Shown here: positions 47,218 to 57,576 of the stretch, in pieces | Numbering within the stretch: the stretch's first letter is position 1 | How the letters are laid out: the number at the start of each line of letters is the position of its first letter | From: Buxus sempervirens | Lineage: Eukaryota; Streptophyta; Magnoliopsida; Buxales; Buxaceae | Direction of reading: 5' to 3' | Assembly: GCA_947561395.2 (NCBI GenBank) | Contig: OX387190.1 | Coordinates: forward strand, 27,398,858-27,462,857 | Length of the DNA stretch: 64,000 bases | Notes under the pieces: generated by a model | What the model saw: only the letters and a program-made list of their open reading frames with translations | Told to the model about the DNA's origin: nothing | Database searches by the model: none | Position numbers and translations under genes: made by a program

Positions 47218-47236
47218 GTCCCCAGCAGAGTCGCCA
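47218..47236 (-). other. Primer-binding site of E3
   Basis: Minus strand TGGCGACTCTGCTGGGGAC, two bases from the 5' LTR. Confidence 0.87.
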
Positions 47237-47238
47237 GT

Positions 47239-49052
47239 TGTGACACATGGGAAAAAAATCAATTTAATGATTTCCTCAATCATCACACGGGATTAAATAA
47301 AATAAAGAGTCGCCACCATTCAATTTAGGTGTGAATGGACACCAAAATATTAAATAAGCACAAAAGGCAATTTTAGGGTAAAAATAACCCTCCTAAAAAA
47401 ACCAACCACAGATGGGTAAGGGGATTAAGTTATGAACAGGGGAAGGTGTTAGGCACCCCTATGCATCCACACAAGGTGGTTGCCAGGTATTGGTTCATGT
47501 TAAAATTAAGGAAAAAGCTTGCTATAAAAATCAGGAAAATCACAAAAAAGGCAAAAATATATGGTTTTTTTCATATGAATATTCTGATTGATCCAGAACT
47601 ATCAAACATGATCATACCATTCCTAGGGTTTCATGATCAAAATAAAATTGAGATAAAATCAAATAAAATCAATTTAAAGTGAAAAATCCAAAAATCTGGC
47701 TTCAAGCTAAATTCTAGAAATCTAGAAAAATATGATTTTTATAAAATATTTCAAAATTGAACTTGAATAGTCCAGGATATAGATAAAGCCCAAATTTCAC
47801 ATTAAATCAGAAAATAAAAACCAAAAATACCCACGTTGATGAAAAACACCAAAAAGGGAGAACTTAGACCGTAGGGTCTTATCTCAATAATGAAAAACAA
47901 TTTAAAAACCATCTCATGAAACCCTAGAATTTACTTTCAGGCTGCTGGATCCAGATCTATCATATTGATCATGATAAGTCCAAGATCTTAGCCTAAGATC
48001 ACAAAAATCACGAAAACAGTGCTGTAGGTGCAAATATGTGGAAAATCCAAATTTTGGCAAAAATAGGGATCTCATGCTATAAACATCATAGATTCATGTT
48101 ATTCATTCAGATATATCATAAAAAGCATTAAAACATGATCAGGATATTCAAAACAGCCACATCTCACAAATTAGAGCACATGGGGGTCTACCCTATGGAT
48201 CCACCTGTTCCCCTTTCCCCTAGTTCTCTCTTCACGTTTTACGGCTAGAGAGACTCTTGAGGTACTTAGAGATAGGTTTGGGTACACAAACACAATCAAA
48301 GGCCTTATTCTAGAAATAAAAAAAAGAAAAAAACAGATATGGGGTTCTATTCTAGGGATCCACCTGTTCCCCTTTCCCCTAGTTCTCTCTTCACGTTTTA
48401 CGGCTAGAGAGACCCTTGAGGTACTTAGAGACAAGTTTAGGAATACGAAAAAAGATATGGCCTTATTCTACAGCAATAGAGATGATCCTATTACTTCTAG
48501 AATTGAAGACAGAAAATAAAAAAAGGATAGGGGACTTACCTGGATTGAGCAGGCAGAGCAGCAGGGATTCCTTTCCTTCTCTTGGAGCTTTTGATTCTTC
48601 AAAATTTCGTGGCCTTTAGCTAGAGGAAAGAGCCTCTATTTATAGACACACCCAGGGGCATGGTTGGTCCAGAAGGATATAGCCTGGTCTTTAAGATAGA
48701 GTAAAATACAGAGATAATGCCCATCCATAGCCAACCAAGGTAGCTTTAGCGAATAAAATACTTAATTCGCTCGTTTAAAGATATATTGGACTTCAAATAA
48801 AGCTCGGAAATCGAGAGAAGGACAAAACTCGCACGTGTCTTTAATGCCCATAAATGATTTACGGTCCAACGGAGACCGTATTGTTACTACGGGCGCGCCT
48901 GTCCGTAGATAATTTTCGGGTGCGATGGGCCCGTGAAGGAAATACGGGCAAAGCCTGTTTATTCAATTTTTATGCTTTTTTGACCTGTTTTAAGCTCTAA
49001 TTGCATGTTTTTATTACTTTCTCATTTTGTGGTGCAATTTGGGGTGTCTACA
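47239..49052 (-). repeat. E3 5' LTR
   Basis: Same length as the 3' LTR with about 1.5% mismatches by eye. It carries a dyad array at 48848-48947 (CCG at 48876, 48903 and 48931, plus a CCA-type site at 48848). It ends TGTGACACATGG rather than TGTGAGACATGG. The TSD follows at 49053. Confidence 0.93.
48848..48947. promoter_or_regulatory. Dyad array in E3 5' LTR
   Basis: Three full CCG-N11-CGG sites and one degenerate site, steps 28, 27 and 28. It equals the 3' LTR array and lies about 230 bp upstream of the TATA box in the direction of gag-pol transcription. Confidence 0.82.
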
Positions 49053-49300
49053 CCAAATCAAAGCATGCTATCATGGAAACATGGTAACCTAGCATGGTAA
49101 GACTATGTAGGCCTTCCTAAGCATGGTTCTAAACACAACCAAAGCATATATATCACATATACCCTATTCTCATAGGTCTCATAATTTCTAAAACAGAGGC
49201 ACACAAACCAAGCATGCTTAATACAATCAACAAATAGCAAACAATTAATAAAATCAATCAAAGCATGATCAAGCAATCAAGACATGGCTCAATTCCCTAA
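49053..49300 (-). other. E1 leader, right part after E3
   Basis: Continues the E1 leader from 27713; matches E2 13.14-13.38 kb. No gene is seen. Confidence 0.85.
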
Positions 49301-49319
49301 GTCCCCAGCAGAGTCACCA
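49301..49319 (-). other. Primer-binding site of E1 (one mismatch)
   Basis: Minus strand TGGTGACTCTGCTGGGGAC; the other three PBS read TGGCGACTC. The change is C to T on the minus strand, compatible with deamination of a methylated site. Confidence 0.8.
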
Positions 49320-49321
49320 GT

Positions 49322-51730
49322 TGTGAGACATGGAAATGTCACCTAAGATGACCTCTAGTATCTTCACGCGGGGATCATTAAAAGTAAAGAGTCGCCACCA
49401 TTCAAGTTAAGGTGTGAATGGACACCAAAGGGTTCATAAAAGCCAAATAGAGCCAAGGCAGCTCTAATACAAAGAAAACTCCAAAGATTAGGTAAGGGGA
49501 ACTATTTATGAGCGGGGGAAGGTGTTAGGCACCCCCACTCATCCGTCTAAGACGGTTGCCATATGTTTGCTCATGCTAAGGGTTGTTTGCTAACTAAAAT
49601 CAAGAAAGGAGTGCTTGAAATTAAGCACAATGTGTGTGATTCCTCCATATGAATAATCCAATAGATTTTGGACTCTCTTTATGGACATATCACTTCTAGA
49701 ACTTCATGAGTGAATGAAAATCAAAGTAGAAATGAAGAAAAATCCAGCTAAGGTAAATCTGGAAAAATCAGGTTATGAGAACTTGAAGACTTCGATCAAC
49801 CATAAATCACTCAATTTAAATTCAAATCAAATGAAACCAAAGCCATTTGAAATCTGGTACAGTATAGAATATACAGTAAAAAACTCAGCTCAATCCGATT
49901 TAAAATAAGAGAAAAACACTATGGAAATCCGCTGCTGTAACTCAAAAAAAGCGGCGAGTAAGCATTTTCAAAACCCTATTCGTGGAGTTTGGCTCCATAT
50001 AAATTCATGAAAATTTGCATGGATGAAGTATGTGGTGCCATCTTTTAAATGAAATAAGCCTCACACAAAACTCCATCCAGGTGTGACTTGTGTGTGCGCC
50101 TGAATAGGCCTAGAAGACCACAGATTAGCTCAGGACTATGCCATTGAGCAGCTCTGAGTCAATCGAGCACACAGGCCACAAATCAAATCAAAATCTGTGA
50201 AACTAGTTGGAGATGAAAATAGATTCCTCAAGAAAAACACAGAAACTGAAATCACCCAAAACGGATTAAAATTGAGCGAATGGTGCACCATCAAAGCGGC
50301 AAGTTCAGCAATCTGGGCTGAACTGACTTATAGAATTTGAACTGATGGTGTCAAAAATTGGCTCCATAAAAATGAACGAAAATTTCCAGATACAAAGTAG
50401 GCCATTTCATCTATCACATGTCTTTGGAATCGCTCAAAAATTCATTCGGAGGATGAAGTTATAAGCATTTCAAGACAGGCCACAGATGCTGCCATGTTTT
50501 GAAGATTTTTGAATAAAAGGTGAAAACCAGTGCATGTGGATTCGACCAAAACAATCTTGAAATCAAGAAAATAACTCATGAAGTTCTAAAAATTCATTCT
50601 AGGCCTGGAATCTCAGATTTTCCATATTGAGCATGGAAAATCCAAGATCTAACCTATTCTTGCAAAAACAGTGAAAAGTGTGTGTGAGATGTTGAAAACC
50701 ACATATCTAGGAGAAGATTGGAATCCACTGCTGTTGAAAGCATGGATTCCTGCATCTTATCCAAATACAAATACAAAATAGATCAGATAAGCAACTATGG
50801 GCACAAAAATAACCAACATGCTCTTCATCATATATAGGTTCTAAGCTTAGAGGATCCATCCCATCTTCCTTTTCCCCAGGCTCTCTCTTCACGTTTTACA
50901 GATAGAAAGGATTCCCAGGTACTTTGGAAGAGGTTTGGGGCTACAAAATTCCACCCAAGGCCTTACACTACAGAAAGGTAGAAGTTGGGAGTTGGAAATG
51001 TAAAGAAGAAGCTGGAAATGAAATAGAACTTTACCTTTGATGACTTGAGCACTTGAGGCAGCAATCCAGCAGAGTTTTCCCTCTTCTTGCAAAGCTTCCA
51101 AGCTTTAAATTATCAGCCATTTGCAAGAGGAGGACCCCTCTATTTATAGGCACAACCAAGGGCATAAGAGTCCCAAGGGTATGCAAAAAAACTCTTCTAG
51201 ATTATTCCAATTCTCATTAAAGGCTTGAATTGGAGTAATTTCGCAAGTTTCGGAGGGTGAAATAGGGAGTTCAAGTCCCTGAGAGAGAGGTAATATGTGT
51301 AAATAAGGCTCAGAGATCGAGCCATTTCGCAAATCGCCAAAACAACCAAAATCGCATACACAGTGCGGTTTCCACAGAACCGTCACTTTATGTGCGGTTT
51401 CCATGCAAATTCACCTCAACCGCACATACAAGGTGGTTCCAATTCAGTTACGCTCGTCATGATTGCTGGCGACGTGGCTCAACAGCCAAAGCTTCTAGAA
51501 GCCACGTGGCAGCTCACGCGAGAAGCATGAACATCAATTGTGTTGTGTATGCGGTTGCAACCGTACATATAGGGCGGTTGAGACCAAATTCTCAAAAACT
51601 GTATATTTAGTGCGGTTAGCATCATTCTTGAGTATTTTTGAGTGTTTGACACATGTCAAGGCTCAAATAAAACATTTAAAGTTCTTTTTGACTGTTCTCT
51701 TATATTGAAGTGCAATTTGGGGTGTCTACA
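49322..51730 (-). mobile_element. E1 5' LTR (2409 bp)
   Basis: Bounded by TGTAGACACCCC at the right and CATGTCTCACA at the left. Closely related to the E2 LTR but without the hairpin and 448-bp block. A TATA box lies near 51140. The right flank ACATGGTATCAGAGCC belongs to a short-LTR element, so E1 inserted into that element. Confidence 0.9.
51349..51618. promoter_or_regulatory. Dyad arrays in E1 LTR (6 sites)
   Basis: Sites start at 51349, 51377, 51417, 51535, 51558 and 51596, matching the E2 LTR one for one. Flanks AA/TT. Several have C-to-T or G-to-A changes in the core; the second is 1 bp longer. Confidence 0.78.
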
Positions 51731-52260
51731 ACATGGTATCAGAGCCTTACGCAAATGCCAGGTCCTGGGTTCAAACCTCCACTCCACCCGTTGAAAAAAA
51801 ATATTCCACGTGTAGGGTCTACCTAAAATGGGTTTGAGTCCGGCCCACACGTAGGGGGAAACATATAAAGTTTGCCCCTACTATCAACTTGAGCTTTTGT
51901 TAGGAACGGTCTACATGGTATCAGAGCCTTAGGCAAATGCTAGGTCCTGGGTTCAAACCTCCACTCTACCTGTTGAGAAATAATATTCCACGTGTAGGGT
52001 CTACCTAAAATGAGTTTGAGTCTAGCCCACACGTAAGGAGAGTGTTAAGGAATATATTAAACATATAAAGTTCGTTCCTACTATTAGCTTGAGATTTTAG
52101 TAGGAACGGTGTTCTACATATACAAAGAGTAAAAGTGAGAGCCAAAAAGGAGGAAATTAAGTATATAAAGTTCGCCCCTAGTATCAGCTTGAGTTTTTAG
52201 TAGGAACGGTGTTCTACATATACAAAGAGTAAAAGTGAGAGCCAAAAAGGAGGAAATTAA
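51731..52260 (+). mobile_element. TRIM-like short-LTR retrotransposon cluster
   Basis: Two internal units start at 51734 and 51916 with TGGTATCAGAGC, the usual initiator-Met PBS of plant copia/TRIM elements. A short LTR of about 76 bp (TGTTAAGGAATA...GTTCTACA) spans 52043-52118, preceded by a purine-rich AAGGAGAG. A unit of about 100 bp (LTR end plus TATACAAAGAGTAAAAGTGA) is duplicated at 52061-52160 and 52161-52260. No coding capacity. Confidence 0.7.
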
Positions 52261-53267
52261 TAAAACTAAAACCATGCATGGCTGGCCAGATCGATTTATT
52301 ACTATTCGAGGCCAAAAACATTAGCAAAATTTCTAAGCTATCACAGTTATTTTGATTCAAAGCTCCATTTGACACAGCCCTTCGTATCAAAGCCTTCCAA
52401 TTTTTAAGAATCTATACCAAACGATCCCCAAAATAACCTTTAATTATGGAAGGTCATTAACTCACAAAACCACCATTAGCATAACTTAATTTACGAACAG
52501 CCCATTGCCAAACATATACTTCTTTTTTTTTTCCCCAAAAATAACCTTTTAACGTCATGTCATTTTTCAAAAATAACTTTGTCTTCACATGTCCTAACCT
52601 TTTTATCTACATATAATGTGCATGTGCTGCTCGTGCACCTCGCTGGTTAGAAATTATCTAAAGGCGGCCTCTCTTTGTGCTTGAAGTTCCTCGATCTTAT
52701 TCCTCTTAGCTAAAAATTATCAAAATTAAGAAGAAGATCACCTCATTGTGGGTGTGATCTTCTTCTCAATATATATATAATATTCAAAGAGATTTTTGTT
52801 GGAGATTGAGGATGTCTAAAGGATGTTTGGGGTGGGGGGAGATGACCTGATTAAGACAGAGTTAGCTGCCCTATATATTTGTTAATGACAAAATTATCTT
52901 AGAACGATTCATATATCCTATAAATGGTTAATTATGAACTGAACTGAATAGGTTGTTTTAATATAAAATCAAAACTGAATTGAAAACGATTAATACAAAC
53001 CCAAAACTGATCTTAATAGGTTCGATTGGTTCAGTTTGTCAATTTTAACTAATAAACCAAACCATCCCTAGTTGGTCGTCTGACTTAAACAGGTCTATAC
53101 ATGTAATCATTTGGGTTTGGTTCAACCGAAGCGTTGCCATTCCTAATTATCCGAGCCATTAAAAAACATATTCATGATGTTCTATGAACACTGAATTTCA
53201 TACCATTAATTTTAAACATGAAATAAGCTGTTGACAAACACGAGAGCCTCCTTGTCTAGGTGTGTGG
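52261..53267. other. Intergenic, nothing recognised
   Basis: AT-rich sequence without convincing coding frames or known repeat ends. It ends in GTGTGTGG, the left TSD of the hAT element. Confidence 0.6.
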
Positions 53268-54413
53268 CAGGGGCGGCTCAAAGGGGTAGGCCACTAAGGC
53301 CACCGCCTAAGGCCCCCCAACTATGAAGGCCCCATTTTTTAAACTCTTTTTTAAATATTTTTTCTTTATTATGTTATTAGGTTTTGTTTTTTTAAACCTT
53401 AAAGCCCCCAACTATTAGGTTTTATTTTTTAACGTTTTTTTGTTTTTTAATATTTTTTTTAAGCGTTAAGGGCCTCACTATTATTAACGTTAAGAGAGAT
53501 TTAGCGCAGCTTGTGTCCCAAAAAAAAAAAGAGCAACTCGTGGAATACTCTCTCTCTCTTTCGTTTTTTAAAAAGGGAAAAGGGGATGAATCTTTGGTAT
53601 GATATATTGTTTGTTGTAAATTCAGTTAATAAGAGTTTACAACTTGAAAATATGCTACTAGATCTTGCTATGGATAAATTAAAGGGATTTATTTCTTATT
53701 TCAAAAATTTTAGAGAAAGTGGTTTTAATTCTGCTTTAGATTTTTCAAAACAAGTTGCACTGGAAATGGAAATAGAACCAACATTCTCTAAAAAGCGTAC
53801 CATTCATAGGAAAAAGCAATTTGATGAAAATGTCGACGAGATTATGAAATTTGTAGAGGAATCTTTCAAAAAGCAATGATATATTTGGGTTTTTATTTGG
53901 TCTTGATAGATTACGTTCTTTTATTGATTGTGATTTAGAAAAAAAATGTCTTGATCTTGAAAATTTTCTTAAGCATGACATGCATTCTAATATTGATGGT
54001 TTGGATTTGTTTTTGGAATTAAAGGTTTTAAAAGTTGTAAAAAACAGAAATTAATACTCCAATTGAAATACTTAATCTAATAAAAGAACTCGATTGTTTT
54101 CCCAATTGTTTAATTGTATATAGAATATTACTTACCATACTTGTTACAGTTGCATCTGAAGAAAGAAGTTTTTCAAAACTAAAGATTATAAAAAATTATT
54201 TACGAACAACTATGTTTCAAGATAGATTAAATAGTTTAGCAATTTTATTTATTGAAAATGATTTATTGGCTAAACTTGAATACAAAAATTTAATTAGTAA
54301 TTTTGCATCTAAAAAGGCAAGAAATAAATTTATGGTTTAATATTAATTTTTTAATTAAAAGGCCTTATTTTATGACCTTGCCTAAGGCCCCCAAAAAGTT
54401 TGAGCCGCCCCTG
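53268..54413 (+). mobile_element. hAT element, copy A (1146 bp, internally deleted)
   Basis: 15-bp terminal inverted repeats CAGGGGCGGCTCAAA / TTTGAGCCGCCCCTG and a perfect 8-bp TSD GTGTGTGG (53260-53267 and 54414-54421). Both are hallmarks of the hAT superfamily. It is too short for a full transposase. Confidence 0.93.
53586..54340 (+). pseudogene. hAT transposase remnant, copy A
   Basis: A 97-codon frame (53586-53879) resembles the middle of plant ZMYM1-like hAT transposases (YDILFVVNSVNKSLQ, EMEIEPTFSKKR, RKKQFDEN). Further on, past stops, a hAT dimerisation-like stretch is readable near 54140-54340 (TVASEERSFSKLK, LNSLAILFIENDL). The DDE catalytic part is missing. Confidence 0.75.
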
Positions 54414-54421
54414 GTGTGTGG

Positions 54422-55265
54422 CTGGCAGTTCCTATAACAGGGGAATCCCTCTTGAAGTGAGACGCGATTGTGATGAATGTGCTAACAGGTTTCAAAATTT
54501 TCCACGAATACGTTTTGATAGAAAATTTTGCCAGACCAGAACTGTCCATGCCCATATTGATGGCTCCTTTTTTGGAAAATTTCCCCATCATGTCACATAT
54601 TGATGGCTCATTCGTCGTTTTCCTGGGACAGGTACCAGACGTTATCTCACCGCGTAAGTTTTGGACCACTTGCAAAATATAAATGATACAAAAACTTCTC
54701 CAAAAAGTCGTTTTGTGTGCCGTCAGTTGTACGAGTGTCCTACCAATACGAGGAAGTTATTCCGAACCTTGTACGCCATTAGTTAAGCAACCTTTTAGCG
54801 TTTTTGTTCACTTCATAAGTAGCCGGACGTTGAGAACAGTGGTTCAAACTCTACGGTAGAGAATATTTTTGGGATTTAAAAAATTACTGGGTTTAGGGTT
54901 GGTATATATACATTTGTGTAACTCTAATTGAATTTTTCTTAGTGGAAATTTTGCCGTACACAATTGACGTAGACATATTGCTGAACCACTTAAACTTTGC
55001 GTGTTCTTGTTCTTGTTCTTTATTTTTTTTTTACTGTTCACGTTGCATGAGACTCAACATTGGATCAAAATCTAAGAGAGGACCGAGTATTAGCTGGAGT
55101 ATTGGCCGTTTGATCTCCTCTAACCAACTATGATGGACATATATGTACACGTTTGCATGCGAAGCTGATGACGTAAACAGATACACGTGCTTTATTGAAT
55201 CAACAGATCTTATATGGAGTGAAACTGATATGCTTACCCTATAGGGTTTGAAATCATCTTCTACT
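54422..55265. other. Intergenic between hAT copy A and the solo LTR
   Basis: No gene or repeat recognised apart from the TSD CTACT at its right end (55261-55265). Confidence 0.6.
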
Positions 55266-57571
55266 TGTAGACACCCCAAATTGCACAAACAATCATAAAA
55301 AATCATTATCTCCTTGAAAGCCAGCACAGAAACTGAAGAAAATGAATTTTTACCTGTATCCGGTAACTCAGGCCGGATACAAGCAGGCCTTTTCTTATCC
55401 GGTAACAAGTACCGGATACAAGCAGTGCTTAGTGTATCCGGTACCATGTACCGGGTACCTTAAGGCCCATGTGTATCCGGTCTGATATACCGGATACATT
55501 AAGTTTGCTCAAAATTAGGGTTTTCCGAGAGCTTTTCACTTTTACCATCATATCCCTCATTAAATGAGTGGAAATCGCGGAAATAGCCTTAGGGTTAAGG
55601 TTGGTGGGCTATAGACCTTATGTTGTGTCTACCATTCTCACCAACCCTAACCCTAGCCTTTGCCTATAAATAGGAGACTCCTCCTCAAGCAAATGGCACT
55701 GAACTCTTGTTTTGAATTCTCGCAAAGAAGAACTCCAAGAGAAGAAGAAAACCGCTGTGGAATCGCCTCCAGAACTCAGGTAAGCCTCAACTTTTCTTTT
55801 TATTTTCTGTCTTTACATTCCTAGATCTAGATCTCTTCTTCTACCTTTCTGTAGTGTAAAGCCTTGTTTGTATGTGTGGAAATCCTTCCCCGGCTCAAAG
55901 TATCTCAAGACTCCCCTAGCCGTAAAACGTGAAGGCGGATCTAGGAGAAACGAGACTGGGGATTGACCCTAGTGCTAGAACCCATGTAGCATAAGGCCTT
56001 TTTGATTGACTGTAAACCGTTCCATATTCAAAGTACCCTTGATTATCTTGAAGAACCGTGTTTAACGGGGAGAGAGAACAGAGGGAAACGATAATGGAAC
56101 GGAACCCTAGGCTGTCTTAGAACCCTATTTGGATGAATATGTATGCATGCTATTGATCTTGTTTGGTTTTTTTTTACACTTGCACATACATATCATTATT
56201 TTGGCGGGATAGGCTCATATTTGGGGTTTATTGCATTTATTGTGATAAATCTCAAATAAATGGCCTCAATCAATTCTGGAATGTCTTTTGGATGATTTTT
56301 AAAGTATTTGTGTTCATCTTACACGAATCTCACACACTTTATAAATTTTCGGATTTGATTTTCTTCAAAAGTGGCCTAACTGGACAGCACCTGTACCCTT
56401 ACTTCGGATGCTCATAACTTCATCGTCCGGATGAATTTTGGAGCGATTCCAGAACCAGGGGAAAGGTGAGGCTGTCTAGTTTATGTCCACCAAATTTCAC
56501 AAATTTCTATTTAGCGGATTTTTGACACCTCTCTGTCGAAGTTGAGTGGACGGTTCAGGTTCAAATACAGAACTTGTCACTTCGACGGAGCGCCATGTGT
56601 TCGATTTAAGTCCGATTCAAATGATTTTTGTTTCTATGCACTCCTTTATGAGTCTATTTTCAAATCCAGTTGGTTTTATAATTTTTGGATTCCATTTGAA
56701 TTATTGGTAGCCGATTTACTCAGAACTGTTCATTTGTACTTTTCTGGGTAAATCTGTGATCTTCGGGGCCTGTTCGGGAGACCACCCAAGGCACATCCGA
56801 AGGGATTTTTGTATGAGGCTAGTTTCTGTTGAAAGATGGCCATACAAACTTCAATCACACCAAATTTCGTGGACTTTTATGTAGTGGATGTTTCTAGACA
56901 ATTTTCCAAAGTTGCCCACTTACCACTTTTAAAACTCCCCAGCAGCAACTTCAAAGGAGCATAACTCCTAGATTTTTCATCGGAATGAAGTGAAATTTTG
57001 CATGAGACTCTTATTTACCCTAATCTTTCAAATGGATTTGGTTTGGTTCAATTTAAAATTGGATTTGAATGATTTCAAGGCAAATGGCATACTTTTTACC
57101 GAATTTTCCGGATTTGATTTAACTTGGTTTTGAGCAACTTGAGCTTTGATTTCCATCTTTTGAGATATTCCAGAAATGATATTGACATGAGAGAGGATCT
57201 AGAATCCATTTAGATCTTCATGTGGAAATATCATACATTGGTCTTTTTTTCAAGGTTTTCTATGATTTTAGCAAGCTTTCTTATTTTTGCATGAACGTAC
57301 ACTTGGCTACCATTTCGTGTGGATGAATGGGGGTGCCTAACACCTTCCCCCGTTCATAATCTAATCCCCTTACCCATCTCTGGATTTAATTTTTAAGTAG
57401 GGTTATTTTTACCCTAGAATTGGCATTTTTGCACTTTTTGATGATTTTTAAATATTTTGGTGTCCATTCTCACCCCAAAATCATGAATGGTGGCGACTCT
57501 CCCATTTTTATTTCGAGTCCCGTGTGTTGACGGAGGGATGATCACACCGGTGATTTTTCCCATGTCTCACA
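55266..57571 (+). mobile_element. Solo Tat LTR (2306 bp)
   Basis: Runs from TGTAGACACCCC to CATGTCTCACA on the plus strand, flanked by the 5-bp TSD CTACT (55261-55265 and 57572-57576). It is the same family as the E0 LTR, read in the opposite orientation. A TATA box (CCTATAAATAGG) lies near 55665. No PBS or PPT adjoins it, as expected after recombination between two LTRs. Confidence 0.93.
55357..55496. promoter_or_regulatory. Dyad array in the solo LTR (4 sites, 39-bp period)
   Basis: TATCCGG-N9-CCGGATA dyads start at 55357, 55396, 55435 and 55474, exactly 39 bp apart; the third has CCGGGTA. The spacers differ from those in E0, but arms, spacing and period are the same. Confidence 0.87.
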
Positions 57572-57576
57572 CTACT

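Larger units (their letters stand above)
27714..49052 (-). mobile_element. E3: 21.3-kb Tat-lineage Ty3/gypsy retrotransposon with antisense genes
   Basis: LTRs of 1814 bp each (27714-29527 and 47239-49052) differ at roughly 25-30 positions by eye (about 1.5%). A perfect 5-bp TSD CCAAA lies at 27709-27713 and 49053-49057. Order in the minus direction: 5' LTR, PBS, leader, dyad array, hairpin repeats, gag-protease, RT-RNaseH-aRNaseH-integrase, then two genes on the opposite strand, PPT and 3' LTR. The RNase H pair places it in the Tat group. It is nested in the E1 leader, so it is younger than E1. Confidence 0.95.

Noticed and set aside
51734-51927. tRNA-Met-like TGGTATCAGAGC and B-box-like GGGTTCAAACCTCC, possible tRNA gene or SINE
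   Set aside because: No cloverleaf can be made, and the position right after short LTR ends fits a PBS; a SINE origin is not excluded but less supported.
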